Assembly: GCA_937922085.1 (NCBI GenBank)
Contig: CAKZVD010000079.1
Coordinates: 1-32,755 of the forward strand
Reading direction: 5' to 3'
Source of the DNA: an uncultured Tenacibaculum sp.
GTDB lineage: Bacteria; Bacteroidota; Bacteroidia; Flavobacteriales; Flavobacteriaceae
DNA: 32,755 nt
In this document: positions 14,392 through 21,812 of the stretch, piece by piece
How the letters are laid out: each line of letters opens with the position of its first letter
Position numbering within the stretch: the first letter of the stretch is position 1
Translations under genes and position numbers: made by a program
Notes under the pieces: model-generated
Told to the model about the DNA's origin: nothing
Databases searched by the model: none
The model's input: the letters and a program-made list of their open reading frames with translations, nothing else

Positions 14392-14464
14392 TAGCGGGAA
14401 CTGGACTCGAACCAGTGACCTTCGGGTTATGAGCCCGACGAGCTGCCTACTGCTCTATCCCGCG
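14392..14464 (-). tRNA. Initiator tRNA-fMet (CAT)
   Basis: Read on the minus strand, this is a 73-nt cloverleaf with anticodon CAT. The three consecutive G-C pairs in the anticodon stem (GGG/CCC) and an unpaired C1-U72 at the top of the acceptor stem are the marks of an initiator tRNA. The T arm ACTGG-TTCGAGT-CCAGT is perfect. The 3' CCA is not encoded (A73 is followed by CTA). Its 3' end faces the accessory region on the left, which fits element integration at a tRNA 3' end. Confidence 0.95.
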
Positions 14465-14570
14465 ATTTGGACTGCGAAATTACAACTTTTTTTTTGAATT
14501 ATAAAGCAATAATTTTATTTTTTTTAAAAAGTATTTGTCTTAAATTAGAATCACCGAAATAAAAAACAAT

Positions 14571-14578
14571 TACCTTTG
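14571..14578 (+). promoter_or_regulatory. -7 promoter element (TACCTTTG) of era
   Basis: This is an exact match to the Bacteroidota -7 consensus TAnnTTTG, ending 6 bp before the era ATG at 14585. Transcription would start at or next to the ATG, so the mRNA is probably leaderless. No TTG is present at the usual -33 distance. Confidence 0.65.
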
Positions 14579-14584
14579 CTACAT

Positions 14585-15466
14585 ATGACACATAAAGCAG
14601 GATTTGTAAACATTATAGGAAACCCTAATGTTGGTAAATCAACCTTAATGAATGCCTTAGTTGGTGAAAAACTTTCCATAATTACTTCTAAAGCTCAAAC
14701 TACAAGGCATAGAATATTAGGAATTGTTAACGGAGAAGATTATCAAATTATATTTTCCGACACTCCTGGTATTATACAACCAGCCTATGAATTACAAGAA
14801 TCGATGATGGATTTTGTTAAATCTGCCTTCGATGATGCTGATGTTTTAATTTATATGGTTGAAGTAGGAGAAAAAGAACTGAAAAATGAAGCTTTTTTTA
14901 ATAAAATAATTAATAGTAAAATACCTGTTATTTTATTATTAAATAAAATTGATTTATCCAGTCAAGATGAAGTAGAAGAAAAAATAGCCTATTGGAGAAA
15001 CAAAGTTCCTAATTCTTTTGTTTATGTTATTTCAGCATTAGAAAAATTTAATGTAGAAACTGTTTTTTATAAAATTATAGAATTACTACCAGATTCTCCT
15101 CCTTTTTATCCTAAAGATCAATTAACAGATAAACCAGAACGCTTTTTCGTTAATGAAACTATTCGCGAAAAAATATTACAACAATATAAAAAGGAGATTC
15201 CTTATTCTGTAGAAGTAGAAACAGAAAGTTTTGTTGAAGAAGAAAACATTATAAAAATTAGATCAGTTATAATGGTTGAACGAGAAACACAAAAAGGAAT
15301 TATTATAGGACATAAAGGAAGTGCTATAAAACGTGTAGGTACAGATGCAAGAAAGAGTTTACAACATTTTTTTGATAAAAAAGTATATATCGATTTATAT
15401 GTAAAAGTAAATAAGAATTGGAGATCTAACGATAAACAATTAAAACGTTTTGGCTACAAGGATTAA
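14585..15466 (+). CDS. era: GTPase Era
   Basis: This 293-aa protein is a GTPase that binds the 3' end of 16S rRNA and helps assemble the small ribosomal subunit. G1 is GNPNVGKS, G3 is DTPG, G4 is NKID, and the C-terminal KH domain carries GHKGSAIKRVGTDARKSL. The length is normal for Era. I start at ATG 14585 (MTHKAGFVNIIGNPNVGKS), as in other Bacteroidota; a TTG 9 bp upstream lies inside the -7 promoter element and is not a sensible start. It is transcribed away from the initiator tRNA. Confidence 0.97.
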   Translation: MTHKAGFVNIIGNPNVGKSTLMNALVGEKLSIITSKAQTTRHRILGIVNGEDYQIIFSDTPGIIQPAYELQESMMDFVKSAFDDADVLIYMVEVGEKELKNEAFFNKIINSKIPVILLLNKIDLSSQDEVEEKIAYWRNKVPNSFVYVISALEKFNVETVFYKIIELLPDSPPFYPKDQLTDKPERFFVNETIREKILQQYKKEIPYSVEVETESFVEEENIIKIRSVIMVERETQKGIIIGHKGSAIKRVGTDARKSLQHFFDKKVYIDLYVKVNKNWRSNDKQLKRFGYKD

Positions 15467-15563
15467 ATTAACCTTAAAAACAATTCTATAACAAACTGTT
15501 TTAATTAGCATAACTTTCAATTAACATTTTAAACTAAGTTTTGTCAAAAATATTAAATTAACC

Positions 15564-17114
15564 ATGACAAACCTGTTTAAAATAGCAATTGCTGTAGTTG
15601 CTTTTAATTTTATTGGATGTGACGATGAAAATCCAAATCCAGAAACTCCTATCAACACTAATATTAACTTTAAATACTCTAATACAATTAAAGTAGGTGG
15701 TGAAGGTGCTGCTGAGATATCTACTTTTGATTCTAAAACAAAAAACTTATTTATTGTTAATTCAGATACAAGAGAAATCTCTGTTTATAACTTAGAAAAT
15801 GTAGACGCTCCTAAAAAGTTAAATCCAATTCCTATAATGAATGGAGCTCCAAATAGTATTACTGCTTATAATGGTAAAATTGCTATTGCTCTTGAAGATA
15901 ACATAAAACAAAATAACGGAACTGTTGCTTTATATAATGCAGAAAACAATAGCTTAATTAATACATTTACAGTTGGTGCCTTACCAGATATGGTTACGTT
16001 TTCTAAAGATGGACAATTAATTCTTTGTGCAAATGAAGGAGAACCTAACAATTTATATACAAATGACCCAGAAGGTAGTGTAAGTATTATAGATATTAAT
16101 AGTAAAACAATTACAACATTAAATTTCACTGCTTTTAATGGACAAACTGCTTCATTAAAAAACAAAGGATTCAGAGTTTTTGGTCCTAATGCAGATTTAT
16201 CTAAAGATGTTGAACCGGAATATATCGCTATCTCAGATGATTCTAAAACTGCTTGGGTATCATTACAAGAGAATAATGGAATTGCTAAAATAAATTTAGT
16301 ATCAAAATCTATCGAAGCAATTTACCCATTAGGTTTTAAAGATTATAATGCAGTAGGTAATGAAATAGACCCAAGTAATAAAGATGACAAAAATGAATTA
16401 AGAAATGTACCCGTTTATGGAATGTACCAACCAGATGCTATTACATATGTAAATATTAATGGTATTGGATATATTATTTCTGCAAATGAAGGAGATTCTA
16501 GAGAATACATTAATGATAAAGGGACTGATGACGAAAATGATGACGAAGATATATTTGTGAATGAAAAAAGAATAAAGAAAATTGATTTAGATCCTACTGC
16601 TTTTCCGAATGCAGATCAACTTCAAAAAGAAGAAAATTTAGGGCGATTAAAAATTGCTTTAGACCTAGGTGATGTCGATAATGATGGTGATTACGACAAA
16701 TTGTACTCATATGGTGCTCGATCATTTAGTATATGGTCTGAAAATGGAAATCTTGTATACGATAGCGGAAACAGTATTTCTCAAAAAACACTAGAATTAA
16801 CTCCTAAAAGTTTTAATGATGAAGACAGTAGAAGCGATGATAAAGGAGCAGAGCCTGAATCTGTTGAAGTTTTAAACTTAAACAATGAGCGTTATATTTT
16901 ATTTGTTGGATTAGAACGTACAGATCAAATAATGGTATATGATATTACAAACCCAACAGCTCCTACTTTTTTAAACATTCTATCTCATGATGGAGATGAG
17001 GCTCCAGAAGGTTTATTAGTTATTCCTGCTAAAGAAAGTCCTAATGGAAAAGATTTACTAATTGTTTCAAATGAAGACAGTGGTACTGTTAGTATCTATC
17101 AAAACATGAATTAA
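15564..17114 (+). CDS. Choice-of-anchor I family lipoprotein
   Basis: This 516-aa protein has a lipoprotein signal: a hydrophobic N-terminus and lipobox FIGC with Cys-19, followed by an Asp/Glu/Pro/Asn spacer. Hence it sits on the outer membrane or cell surface. The rest is a beta-propeller-like choice-of-anchor I domain: repeated blocks such as VGGEGAAEISTFDSKTKNLF, ANEGEPNN, NGIAKINL, ISANEGDSREY, YGARSFSIW and GLERTDQIMVYDI, and a closing EGLLVI...SNEDSGTVSIY. An acidic stretch (DDENDDEDI) and DVDNDGDYD may bind calcium. The family is secreted and of uncertain role; several members look like esterase or phytase relatives. The gene lies alone between era and der and ends in a strong terminator. 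Confidence 0.85.
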   Translation: MTNLFKIAIAVVAFNFIGCDDENPNPETPINTNINFKYSNTIKVGGEGAAEISTFDSKTKNLFIVNSDTREISVYNLENVDAPKKLNPIPIMNGAPNSITAYNGKIAIALEDNIKQNNGTVALYNAENNSLINTFTVGALPDMVTFSKDGQLILCANEGEPNNLYTNDPEGSVSIIDINSKTITTLNFTAFNGQTASLKNKGFRVFGPNADLSKDVEPEYIAISDDSKTAWVSLQENNGIAKINLVSKSIEAIYPLGFKDYNAVGNEIDPSNKDDKNELRNVPVYGMYQPDAITYVNINGIGYIISANEGDSREYINDKGTDDENDDEDIFVNEKRIKKIDLDPTAFPNADQLQKEENLGRLKIALDLGDVDNDGDYDKLYSYGARSFSIWSENGNLVYDSGNSISQKTLELTPKSFNDEDSRSDDKGAEPESVEVLNLNNERYILFVGLERTDQIMVYDITNPTAPTFLNILSHDGDEAPEGLLVIPAKESPNGKDLLIVSNEDSGTVSIYQNMN

Positions 17115-17133
17115 GAACTAACCACATATCTAA

Positions 17134-17169
17134 AAAACAACTATTGATTTACAAATCAATAGTTGTTTT
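17134..17169 (+). terminator. Terminator of the choice-of-anchor I gene, overlapping the der promoter
   Basis: A 17-bp perfect inverted repeat (AAAACAACTATTGATTT at 17134-17150 and its complement at 17153-17169) is followed by CTTTT. The TTG that can serve as the -33 element of der (17163-17165) is inside the right arm. Confidence 0.85.
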
Positions 17170-17192
17170 CTTTTATAGAAACGCTACCTTTG
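17163..17192 (+). promoter_or_regulatory. der promoter: TTG - 19 bp - TACCTTTG
   Basis: TTG at 17163-17165 and TACCTTTG at 17185-17192 are 19 bp apart, matching the Flavobacterium-type TTG/N17-23/TAnnTTTG promoter. The -7 element ends 4 bp before the der ATG, which implies a leaderless or nearly leaderless transcript. Confidence 0.75.
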
Positions 17193-17196
17193 CAGC

Positions 17197-18498
17197 ATGA
17201 GTAGTATTGTTGCAATTGTAGGAAGACCAAATGTTGGTAAATCTACCCTATTTAATAGATTAGTTAAGCGTAGAGAAGCTATTGTAGATTCTGTAAGTGG
17301 TGTTACTAGAGATAGACATTATGGAAAATCTGAATGGAACGGAAAAGAATTTTCAGTAATTGATACTGGTGGATATGTTATTGGTTCTGATGATGTATTT
17401 GAAGGAGAGATAAGAAAACAAGTACAATTAGCTATTGATGAAGCTGATATAATCATTTTTGTAGTAGATGTAGAACAAGGAATTACTCCTATGGATGCTG
17501 CTGTAGCTAAAATTTTACGTCAGGTTAAAAAACCTCTTTTTATAGCTGTTAATAAAGTAGACAACGCAATGCGAGATGCAGATGCTGTTGAGTTTTACAA
17601 CTTAGGTTTAGGTGATTATCATACTATTTCTTCAATAAACGGAAGTGGTACTGGTGATTTATTAGATGCTGTTGCAAAAGAAATTCCAAAAGAAGATGAG
17701 GAAGAAAGTGAATTACCTCGTTTTGCTGTAGTTGGAAGACCAAATGCAGGAAAATCTTCTTTTATCAATTCTTTAATAGGTGAGGATAGAAATATTGTTA
17801 CTGATATAGCTGGTACTACTAGAGATTCTATAGACACAAAATACAATCGTTTTGGCTTTGAATTTAATTTAGTAGATACTGCTGGTATTCGTAAAAAATC
17901 GAAAGTAAAAGAAGATTTAGAGTTTTACTCGGTAATGAGAGCTGTTCGTGCAATTGAACATTGTGATATTGCTATCTTAGTTATAGATGCTACAAGAGGG
18001 TTTGAAGGACAAGATGAAAAAATATTCTGGTTAGCTGAGAAAAACAAAAAAGGAGTTGTTATTTTAGTTAATAAATGGGATTTAGTAGAAAAGGAAACAA
18101 ATACAGTTCGTGATTTTGAAAATAAAATCAAAGAAACAATTGCTCCTTTTACCGATGTTCCTATTGTATTTATTTCTGCATTAACAAAGCAAAGACTTTT
18201 TAAAGCTATTGAAAAAGCTGTAGAGGTTCATGAAAACAGGAAACAAAAAATTCAAACTAGTAAGTTGAATGAAACTATGCTAGAAATTATTCAAAATTTC
18301 CCTCCTCCAGCTACTAAAGGAAAATATATTAAGATTAAGTATTGTATGCAATTACCAACGTATACTCCTCAATTTGCTTTTTTCGCAAATTTGCCTCAAT
18401 ATATTAGAGATCCTTACAAACGTTTTATAGAAAATAAATTAAGGGAAGAGTATGATTTAACTGGAGTACCTATCGTTATATACTTCAGACAGAAATAG
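17197..18498 (+). CDS. der: GTPase Der (EngA)
   Basis: This 433-aa protein has the tandem GTPase arrangement unique to Der, which acts in assembly of the 50S ribosomal subunit. The first G domain has GRPNVGKS (about 8-15), DTGG and NKVD; the second has [12 protein letters not shown] and NKWD; a KH-like domain ends the protein. The length is normal. The ATG at 17197 follows the -7 element by 4 bp. No frameshift or missing motif is seen. Confidence 0.97.
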   Translation: MSSIVAIVGRPNVGKSTLFNRLVKRREAIVDSVSGVTRDRHYGKSEWNGKEFSVIDTGGYVIGSDDVFEGEIRKQVQLAIDEADIIIFVVDVEQGITPMDAAVAKILRQVKKPLFIAVNKVDNAMRDADAVEFYNLGLGDYHTISSINGSGTGDLLDAVAKEIPKEDEEESELPRFAVVGRPNAGKSSFINSLIGEDRNIVTDIAGTTRDSIDTKYNRFGFEFNLVDTAGIRKKSKVKEDLEFYSVMRAVRAIEHCDIAILVIDATRGFEGQDEKIFWLAEKNKKGVVILVNKWDLVEKETNTVRDFENKIKETIAPFTDVPIVFISALTKQRLFKAIEKAVEVHENRKQKIQTSKLNETMLEIIQNFPPPATKGKYIKIKYCMQLPTYTPQFAFFANLPQYIRDPYKRFIENKLREEYDLTGVPIVIYFRQK

Positions 18499-18509
18499 TT
18501 GTGTTTTTT

Positions 18510-18546
18510 TTATTAAGTTTTTATTATTTTAGTAACAACTTAATAA
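18510..18546. repeat. 10-bp inverted repeat upstream of the Cys-rich peptide gene
   Basis: TTATTAAGTT (18510-18519) and AACTTAATAA (18537-18546) flank a 17-nt spacer; the right arm ends 10 bp before the peptide ATG. A T8 tract precedes the left arm and none follows the right, so it is a poor terminator for der. It may be an operator or a leader hairpin. Confidence 0.45.
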
Positions 18547-18556
18547 ACCAAATATT

Positions 18557-18748
18557 ATGATTAAAAAAATCACTTCCTTAAAAGGAATTAAAAAATTAAC
18601 TAAAAAGGAAAGCAAAAATATTAACGGAGGTATCCCGTTAAATCAATGCTTTTTAGATTGTATTAACGATTTCATTGAGTGTATTAATGCAAACCCTAAT
18701 AATAGCCATTGTATTTCCTATAGAAGCACATGTTATAGCTATTGTTAA
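18557..18748 (+). CDS. Double-glycine leader peptide with six mirror-spaced cysteines
   Basis: This 63-aa precursor has residues 1-25 (LKGIKKLTKKESKNINGG at the end) as a double-glycine leader of the kind cut by C39-peptidase ABC transporters; Bacteroidota leaders commonly read LxxxxxLxKxExKxIxGG. The 38-aa core has cysteines at 31, 35, 42, 52, 59 and 63, i.e. CX3CX6CX9CX6CX3C, which reads the same forwards and backwards. This suggests two helices folded back on each other with disulfides 31-63, 35-59 and 42-52. No transporter, immunity or modification gene lies nearby. A strong terminator follows, so it is a one-gene unit. It may be a bacteriocin, a signal peptide or an exported structural peptide; the leader call is firm, the role is not known. 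Confidence 0.8.
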   Translation: MIKKITSLKGIKKLTKKESKNINGGIPLNQCFLDCINDFIECINANPNNSHCISYRSTCYSYC

Positions 18749-18755
18749 CATAAAC

Positions 18756-18793
18756 AAAAGAACTGTTTAAAACCATATTTAAACAGTTCTTTT
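18756..18793 (+). terminator. Strong terminator after the Cys-rich peptide gene
   Basis: A 16-bp perfect stem (18756-18771 with 18778-18793), loop ACCATA, begins 8 bp after the stop codon. It has A4/T4 flanks, so it can work in both directions. Confidence 0.9.
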
Positions 18794-18917
18794 ATTTATT
18801 TACTTCTAAAAATTTAACTTAAAAATGAGTTAAGTTTAACCATGTTTAACATAAATTAACTCTCACATAGTTCTTTTTTCCTTTTTTTTGTTGCTTCAAA
18901 AAAATCAACAAAAAACT

Positions 18918-21689
18918 ATGAAAAATTTATTTTTCGTTCTAACTTTATTTTTATGTTCTTCTATTTTTGCTCAATCTTATAAATTTAGGATTTCAGGGAA
19001 AATTCAATCTGAAAAAGATAAAAGTGCTATTGAAGCTGCAACTATATATTTAGAAAAAGCAAAAGACAGCAGTGTTGTTTCTTATACTATTTCTGATAGC
19101 AAAGGTGAGTTTTCTTTAGAAGGAAAATCATTTCATAAAAATGTGAAACTATTCATTTCCTTCATAGGAATGGATAATTACAGTAAAATCATTTCTTTAG
19201 AAAAAACTCCAAATTTAAATTTGGGTGTTATTTCACTAAAAGAAGAATCTAATTTATTAAACGAAGTCGTTATTAAATCTAGAGCACCTATAACTGTAAA
19301 AAAAGATACACTCGAATTTAATGTCAAGTCTTTTAAAACAAAAAAAGATGCTAATGTTGAAGATTTATTAAAAAAACTTCCTGGTGTTGAAGTGGATGAA
19401 GAAGGAAAAATAACTGTAAATGGTAAACCTGTAAATAAAATATTAGTTAACGGTAAACCTTTCTTTGGTAATGATCCTTCTATTACTACTAAAAATTTAA
19501 CAAAAGAAATTATAGAAAAAGTTCAAATTACAGATACTAAATCTAAATCTGAAGCTTTTTCTGGAGAAAAGGGAGATGCAAATAATAAAACAATAAACCT
19601 TACTATAAAAAAAGAGAATAACAAAGGTTGGTTTGGTCGTGTTTCTGCTGGGGGTGGTACTGATAAAAGATATGAAGCAGCAACAATGGTAAATCGTTTT
19701 AATAACAAAACTAGAGTTAGTGTTTTAGCTAGCGCCAACAATATTAATTCTCCTGGGTTTAGTTTTGGTGAAATTCAAAAAATGTATGGCGGTAGAGGTG
19801 GCGCCTGGTTCAGTGGTAATGGTTCTTTCAGTGTTGGAGGTAGACGTTTTGGTGGTGGACAAGGAATTGTAAAATCTAAAATAGGTGGTGTTACTTATGC
19901 AGATGAGTATCGAAAAGGTTTCGATGTTAATGCCAATTATATTTTTTCTAGTAGTAGTTCAGATAATGTTTCTAGAAACAATCGAGAATACAATTTACAA
20001 GAAAGAAGATATTTTACAAATTCTAATTCTACATCAAACAACGAAAATGATAATCACAGCTTTGATACTGAATTGGATATTAAAATTGACTCTACATTTT
20101 TAATAAATATTAGACCCCGATTTACTCTTAACTCTCGAAGTGAAAACTATAGTGGAAATGAAGAATCTTTAGATGAAAACGCTATTTTAACAAATCGTTT
20201 TTCAAACAGTACTATATCTTCTTCTGATGCAAAAAGTTTTGAAAACACCATTGATATTACTAAAAAGTTTGGTAACAAAGGTGCTTTCATTAAGGCTTCT
20301 ATAACAAATCAATTAGATAAATCTGATGGTGAAGACTTTAATAATTCAACTATAGAAGTTTTTGGTACCGATGCTAGTACAACTAATAGAGATCAAAAAA
20401 GCACTATTAACAATGATTTAAACAGTTTTAGGTCTAGATTCTCATACAGATTCCCTTTAATTAGTAAAAAGCTTTTCATTGATGCTAAATATCGTTACAG
20501 AAGAGACGAAAGAGATAACAATGAAAGTACTTTTGATTTTGATACTACTACTAATGATTTTTCTAACTTCAATACTGATTTAAGTTCAAATTTCACATAT
20601 AATGACATTACCAAAACTCCTTCTATTGCATTGGAATATGATGCAAAAAAATTCAATTTAAACTTTGAGTTTGGTAAAGTATATAGAACTTTAGAAAACA
20701 TAGATGCTTTAAGACCTACTTTAAGCTTAAACAAAGATTTTAATAATTTAGTTTTGGATGCCAATCTAAGATATCGCTTTGATTCGAAGGCTTCCATATA
20801 TTTCAACTATTCTTTAGATAACAACGCACCTAATATTGATCAAATTCAACCATTTACAGATGTTACCAATCCTTCCAACATAATCACAGGTAATCCCAAT
20901 TTAAAACCTAGTCAATCACATAGAATTTATGCTAATTTCAATAAATATAACTGGCAAAAACGTACTGGTTTCTTTTTCTATGCAGGAGGTAATATAACAA
21001 ATAATCAAATTGTAAATAACACTACTATTGATAACAATTTAGTTAGAAACACCACTTACCAAAATACTGATGGAGCTTATGATTTTTTTGGAGGAGCTAC
21101 TTATAACAAGAAAGTTAAATTAGATTCTATCACCTCTATTAATTTTAAAATAGGTACTAGACTTAATACTTCAAAAAATATCACTTTTTTTAATGATGTA
21201 AAAAACACCACAAAGACACTCTCTTTTACTCCTCGTTTTGGTTTTGATTTTAAATGGAATAAGATAATTTCTATTGAACCTCGTTATGAAATTAGATTCA
21301 CAAATACTAAATATAACGTAGGCGCATTTCAAAATCAAGATTTCACAAGGCATTCATTAAGAATAAGAACAAAAACAAATATTCCTAAAAAATTAGAATG
21401 GAGAAACGATGTTCGTTATACCTTTAATCCTAATGTTATTGGTTTTAATCAGTCAGCTTGGTTTTGGAACTCAACACTCGCCTACTCTGTTTTTAAAGAT
21501 ACAGCTACAATTACTTTAAAAGCTTATGATTTATTAAATCAAAATACAAACGCTCAAAGAAGAACTGTTGGTAATTATATTGAAGATTCTGAAAGTACTG
21601 TACTTCAACAGTACTTTATGATTGGTTTTAGCTGGAAGTTTAATAGTTTAGGAAAAAAAGGAAAAATTAGAAATTACGATTTTCATTAA
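18918..21689 (+). CDS. Outer membrane beta-barrel protein with CarboxypepD_reg-like domain
   Basis: I start at ATG 18918 (MKNLFFVLTLFLCSSIFAQ, a clear signal peptide), giving 923 aa. Residues ~25-105 form a carboxypeptidase-regulatory-like beta-sandwich (RISGKIQSEKDKSAIEAATI...SDSKGEFSLEGK). A plug-like domain follows (NEVVIKSRAPITVKKDTLEF, DLLKKLPGVEVDEEGKITVNGK, ILVNGKPFFG). The remaining ~650 residues are amphipathic strands of an outer-membrane barrel (outer membrane beta-barrel family OMP_b-brl_3), ending in FMIGFSWKF. A Gly-rich loop lies near 290-320 (GGRGGAWFSG, GGRRFGGGQG). It is TonB-dependent-receptor-like but is not a SusC and has no SusD neighbour. The substrate is unknown; a metal or peptide is plausible. 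Confidence 0.85.
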   Translation: MKNLFFVLTLFLCSSIFAQSYKFRISGKIQSEKDKSAIEAATIYLEKAKDSSVVSYTISDSKGEFSLEGKSFHKNVKLFISFIGMDNYSKIISLEKTPNLNLGVISLKEESNLLNEVVIKSRAPITVKKDTLEFNVKSFKTKKDANVEDLLKKLPGVEVDEEGKITVNGKPVNKILVNGKPFFGNDPSITTKNLTKEIIEKVQITDTKSKSEAFSGEKGDANNKTINLTIKKENNKGWFGRVSAGGGTDKRYEAATMVNRFNNKTRVSVLASANNINSPGFSFGEIQKMYGGRGGAWFSGNGSFSVGGRRFGGGQGIVKSKIGGVTYADEYRKGFDVNANYIFSSSSSDNVSRNNREYNLQERRYFTNSNSTSNNENDNHSFDTELDIKIDSTFLINIRPRFTLNSRSENYSGNEESLDENAILTNRFSNSTISSSDAKSFENTIDITKKFGNKGAFIKASITNQLDKSDGEDFNNSTIEVFGTDASTTNRDQKSTINNDLNSFRSRFSYRFPLISKKLFIDAKYRYRRDERDNNESTFDFDTTTNDFSNFNTDLSSNFTYNDITKTPSIALEYDAKKFNLNFEFGKVYRTLENIDALRPTLSLNKDFNNLVLDANLRYRFDSKASIYFNYSLDNNAPNIDQIQPFTDVTNPSNIITGNPNLKPSQSHRIYANFNKYNWQKRTGFFFYAGGNITNNQIVNNTTIDNNLVRNTTYQNTDGAYDFFGGATYNKKVKLDSITSINFKIGTRLNTSKNITFFNDVKNTTKTLSFTPRFGFDFKWNKIISIEPRYEIRFTNTKYNVGAFQNQDFTRHSLRIRTKTNIPKKLEWRNDVRYTFNPNVIGFNQSAWFWNSTLAYSVFKDTATITLKAYDLLNQNTNAQRRTVGNYIEDSESTVLQQYFMIGFSWKFNSLGKKGKIRNYDFH

Positions 21690-21691
21690 AT

Positions 21692-21727
21692 AAAAAAAAG
21701 CTATCAAAATTATTGATAGCTTTTTTT
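21692..21727 (+). terminator. Bidirectional terminator after the outer-membrane barrel gene
   Basis: GCTATCAA (21700-21707) pairs with TTGATAGC (21713-21720), loop AATTA, flanked by A8 and T7 that extend the stem. It begins 3 bp after the stop codon. Confidence 0.9.
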
Positions 21728-21785
21728 ATATCTAAAACAGTACTGTAAGTTTAACCAGATTAGCCCGACTAAAATAAACATTTTG

Positions 21786-21793
21786 TAAATTTG
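21786..21793 (+). promoter_or_regulatory. -7 promoter element (TAAATTTG) of the GAF-protein gene
   Basis: It matches TAnnTTTG and ends 19 bp before the ATG at 21813. No TTG stands at the -33 distance. Confidence 0.5.
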
Positions 21794-21812
21794 CATTTAC
21801 AAAGAATTATGG

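Noticed and set aside
14392..14464. Elongator tRNA-Met or tRNA-Ile2
   Set aside because: Three G-C pairs in the anticodon stem and an unpaired C1-U72 identify the initiator type.
18888..18917. TTG start 30 bp upstream for the outer-membrane barrel gene
   Set aside because: The ATG at 18918 begins exactly with the signal peptide; the longer form would place ten polar residues before it.
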